Source: an uncultured Eubacteriales bacterium
GTDB taxonomy: Bacteria; Bacillota_A; Clostridia; Lachnospirales; Lachnospiraceae
Length of the DNA stretch: 15,375 bases
Direction of reading: 5' to 3'
NCBI GenBank assembly: GCA_902803345.1
Contig: CADCPV010000017.1
Location: 1-15,375 of the forward strand
Every line of letters begins with the position of its first letter. Positions within the stretch are counted from its first letter, which is position 1. The position numbers were made by a program, and so were the translations under genes. The notes beneath the pieces were generated by a model. It made no database searches, was not told the DNA's origin, and saw only the letters and a list, made by a program, of their open reading frames with translations. Positions 13,678-15,375 of the stretch are shown piece by piece.

Positions 13678-15201
13678 TTACCGGATCCGCCGGCCCTTCC
13701 CATAGCGTTTTGCCGGAGGAAGCGTTTCGTGTAGCATATCCCGCACCATGTCAATCTCAATGTCCTGACCGCTGAATGTGACTCTTGCCGTCGAAACCAG
13801 CCATCCGTTCATGTTCCGCACTGTCATCACCAGATGATCCGCGTCCTCAAAATACGCCGTTCCGCAGACCTTCGACAGACCGGGCGTCGCAGAGCCTTCG
13901 ACATCGCAGATCTCCTGCCTGCCGTCCAGAAACAGTTTATAAACGCTCTTTCCGTTGGCCGTCATGCGGACATACTCCCCGCAGAGTTTGAGTTCCAACA
14001 CTCGGACCGGCCAGGTGACGGAGTAATCCCAGAACTGATGATAAAAATCCGCGTCATAGGGGCAGACCTCGATCCAGAAATTTACATCGCCTTCCGTGAG
14101 ATAGTAGGTTCCCATATGCTTTCCGGCATCAGCCGGAACGGGGCGGGATTCTCCGCACGGAACACGGCGGGAACGAAGATACTGGAGAAGCGCCTCCCGC
14201 TCCCCGGGATTTTCCGGAAGCGGCGAAAGCTCATCGGAAAGCTCCTGCAGGAAGACCCGCGCAGTTTCAATAGATTTTGCCATCCCTTCCGGGTCGTGCG
14301 CGCCCTGGTGGAAGGCAATGACCGCGTTATGCTTCGGATCCGCGATCGTGATCTGGCCCTGCCCGCCGTCAAAGCGGAAGAGATACGGCTCGTCCGAGCC
14401 GCTGCAGATCCAGCACTGCCATCCGTAGCCGATCGTATTCTGGTCCATGCTGTCCGGCACGCTCTGGATCTTCGTCGCTTCCCGGATCCATTCCGGTGAA
14501 ACCACCTGCTCTTCTCCGGCTCTTCCACCCTCAAGGTAGAACATCGCGAGCCGCAGGTTTGCTTCTGTCGTCGCGGCGATCCCAGGCTCCGCACAGGTAC
14601 CGTCCGCGAATTTCAGCCAGACCAGATCTTCTTCCCGGATACCGATCTTACTGAAAAGCTTCTCCCGCATATAATCGTCAAGACGTTTTCCTGTCACTTT
14701 CTCCACTGCAAGCCCGAGCATACACGAGGACATGGTATTATACAGAAAATGCGTACCCGGCTCGTAGACAATCTCCTGCTTCAGGAAGTTTTCGGTCCAG
14801 AATTCATCCGAAGGCGCCATCTTCCCCATGCCGTCCGCCATCGCCATGAGATCCCGGAGCCTCATTTTCCGATAGAGGGGAGACGGCTCGATTTCAAAGC
14901 GGCTGATTTCTTCCGCAAAAACATCCACCACAAGATCGTCCGGGTGTAAAAGCCCCTCTGTCATCGCGATTCCGGCGCCGGTGCAGGTATAGCTCTTTCC
15001 GTGCGAATGGCAGGTGTGCGGAATCTCCGGCCCGTAGGGCGTCATCCAGGTTTCCGCGAAAACCCGGCCGTTTTGTTCCATCATAAGGCCATGGACTTCA
15101 TTGCCCAGAGAATCCATGTCCCGGACGAATTTCAGTACGCGCGCGGAAGGAATCCCGACAGATTCCGGGGTGACGCGCGGAAGCGGATGATTGCTGAGCA
15201 T
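13678..15201 (-). CDS. Beta-lactamase-fold serine hydrolase (S12-like)
   Basis: This 507-aa protein belongs to the beta-lactamase/penicillin-binding-protein-like serine hydrolases, which include esterases and peptidases as well as true beta-lactamases. The nucleophile motif SxxK is S66-HGK69 in CHSHGKSYT, and the Tyr motif is Y154-N-T in HFLYNTMSS. The third motif is DGG (278-280, FDGGQGQI) rather than KTG or HxG. Residues ~340-507 form a beta-rich C-terminal extension of the sort often attached to this fold. The start has AAGGAGG five bases upstream on the reverse strand. There is no signal peptide or membrane helix, which argues for a cytoplasmic esterase or amidase rather than antibiotic resistance. 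It is transcribed against the utilisation operon and converges on it, so a functional link is only suggested by position. Confidence 0.87.
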   Translation of the reverse strand: MLSNHPLPRVTPESVGIPSARVLKFVRDMDSLGNEVHGLMMEQNGRVFAETWMTPYGPEIPHTCHSHGKSYTCTGAGIAMTEGLLHPDDLVVDVFAEEISRFEIEPSPLYRKMRLRDLMAMADGMGKMAPSDEFWTENFLKQEIVYEPGTHFLYNTMSSCMLGLAVEKVTGKRLDDYMREKLFSKIGIREEDLVWLKFADGTCAEPGIAATTEANLRLAMFYLEGGRAGEEQVVSPEWIREATKIQSVPDSMDQNTIGYGWQCWICSGSDEPYLFRFDGGQGQITIADPKHNAVIAFHQGAHDPEGMAKSIETARVFLQELSDELSPLPENPGEREALLQYLRSRRVPCGESRPVPADAGKHMGTYYLTEGDVNFWIEVCPYDADFYHQFWDYSVTWPVRVLELKLCGEYVRMTANGKSVYKLFLDGRQEICDVEGSATPGLSKVCGTAYFEDADHLVMTVRNMNGWLVSTARVTFSGQDIEIDMVRDMLHETLPPAKRYGKGRRIR

Positions 15202-15291
15202 AAAAACCTCCTTGCTGTAAGCTTTTCGATTTGTAAAAAATTTACTCAGAAAGTTCCCATGATGCTATAAAAAATCTGACTATTCCTGTTT
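15202..15291 (-). other. Short intergenic leader with an inverted repeat
   Basis: This gap separates the serine hydrolase gene from the stop of the gene on its 5' side. It holds AAGGAGG for the hydrolase and a small inverted repeat, GTAAA (15233-15237) and TTTAC (15241-15245) around AAA. No convincing -35/-10 pair was found, so the two genes may be co-transcribed or have a weak promoter here. Confidence 0.4.
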
Positions 15292-15375
15292 TTATCCTTC
15301 GCTGTCTTTGTGTGTTTCCTGCAGGAATTCCCGGGCTTCCTTCCTGTAATCCTCGACAAGTCTGCTCTCGACATC
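15292..15375 (-). CDS. C-terminal end of an unidentified protein (partial)
   Basis: The last 27 codons of a reverse-strand gene run off the right end. The frame is open from the window edge to TAA at 15292-15294. The visible tail is highly charged (DVESRLVEDYRK, then EAREFLQETHKDSEG) and looks like a cytoplasmic helical tail. It points the same way as the serine hydrolase gene and ends 90 nt before that gene starts, so the two could form an operon. The piece is too short for family assignment. Confidence 0.55.
   Translation of the reverse strand, partial: DVESRLVEDYRKEAREFLQETHKDSEG

Noticed and set aside
13678..15201. Antibiotic-resistance beta-lactamase
   Set aside because: No export signal, DGG instead of KTG and a long C-terminal extension fit an S12-fold esterase or peptidase better than a resistance enzyme.

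Overview
This window looks like accessory or flexible chromosome from a Gram-positive gut-type anaerobe, most likely class Clostridia (Lachnospiraceae-like). The reasons are AAGGAGG-type ribosome binding sites, a YesM/YesN-type two-component pair, an LplA/LplB/YtcP-type oligosaccharide ABC importer with no ATPase gene, and cytoplasmic GH51 enzymes. Most of the window is moderately GC-rich. The first ~1.5 kb is clearly richer in A+T.

Left edge (1-769): I see no convincing intact gene. The region holds an intrinsic terminator-like hairpin, a 3' fragment of a Met (CAT) tRNA gene, a second degenerate copy of the same tRNA stretch about 330 bp further on, and between them four sets of short direct repeats at 10-11 bp spacing. 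This is what a used tRNA attachment site with recombinase arm-type sites, or the scar of an integrated element, would look like. No integrase is present in the window. A short reverse-strand coding remnant may lie at 533-658.

Centre (770-13597, all on +): a sensor histidine kinase overlapping an AraC-type response regulator, closed by a terminator. Then come two ABC permeases, an extracellular solute-binding lipoprotein, a GC-rich stem-loop, a type-B carboxylesterase, a long GH51 arabinofuranosidase and a shorter, divergent GH51 enzyme, closed by a perfect 12-bp terminator. The enzymes lack signal peptides. The simplest model is that the kinase senses an extracellular sugar cue, the regulator activates the importer and enzyme genes, the lipoprotein and permeases bring in arabinose-substituted oligosaccharides (powered by an ATPase encoded elsewhere), and the esterase and two arabinofuranosidases remove acyl and arabinofuranosyl side groups inside the cell. 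A near-identical palindromic element (ATGATGATAYCAT) precedes both the two-component operon and the transporter operon and is a candidate operator.

Right edge (13678-15375, on -): a convergent serine hydrolase of the beta-lactamase/S12 fold with a C-terminal beta-rich extension, then the last 27 codons of another reverse-strand gene running off the end.

The most noteworthy points are the tRNA-fragment and phased-repeat structure at the left, the shared palindrome, the composition step inside the kinase gene, and the divergent active-site surroundings of the second GH51 enzyme. The carbohydrate-utilisation locus itself is of a known kind.
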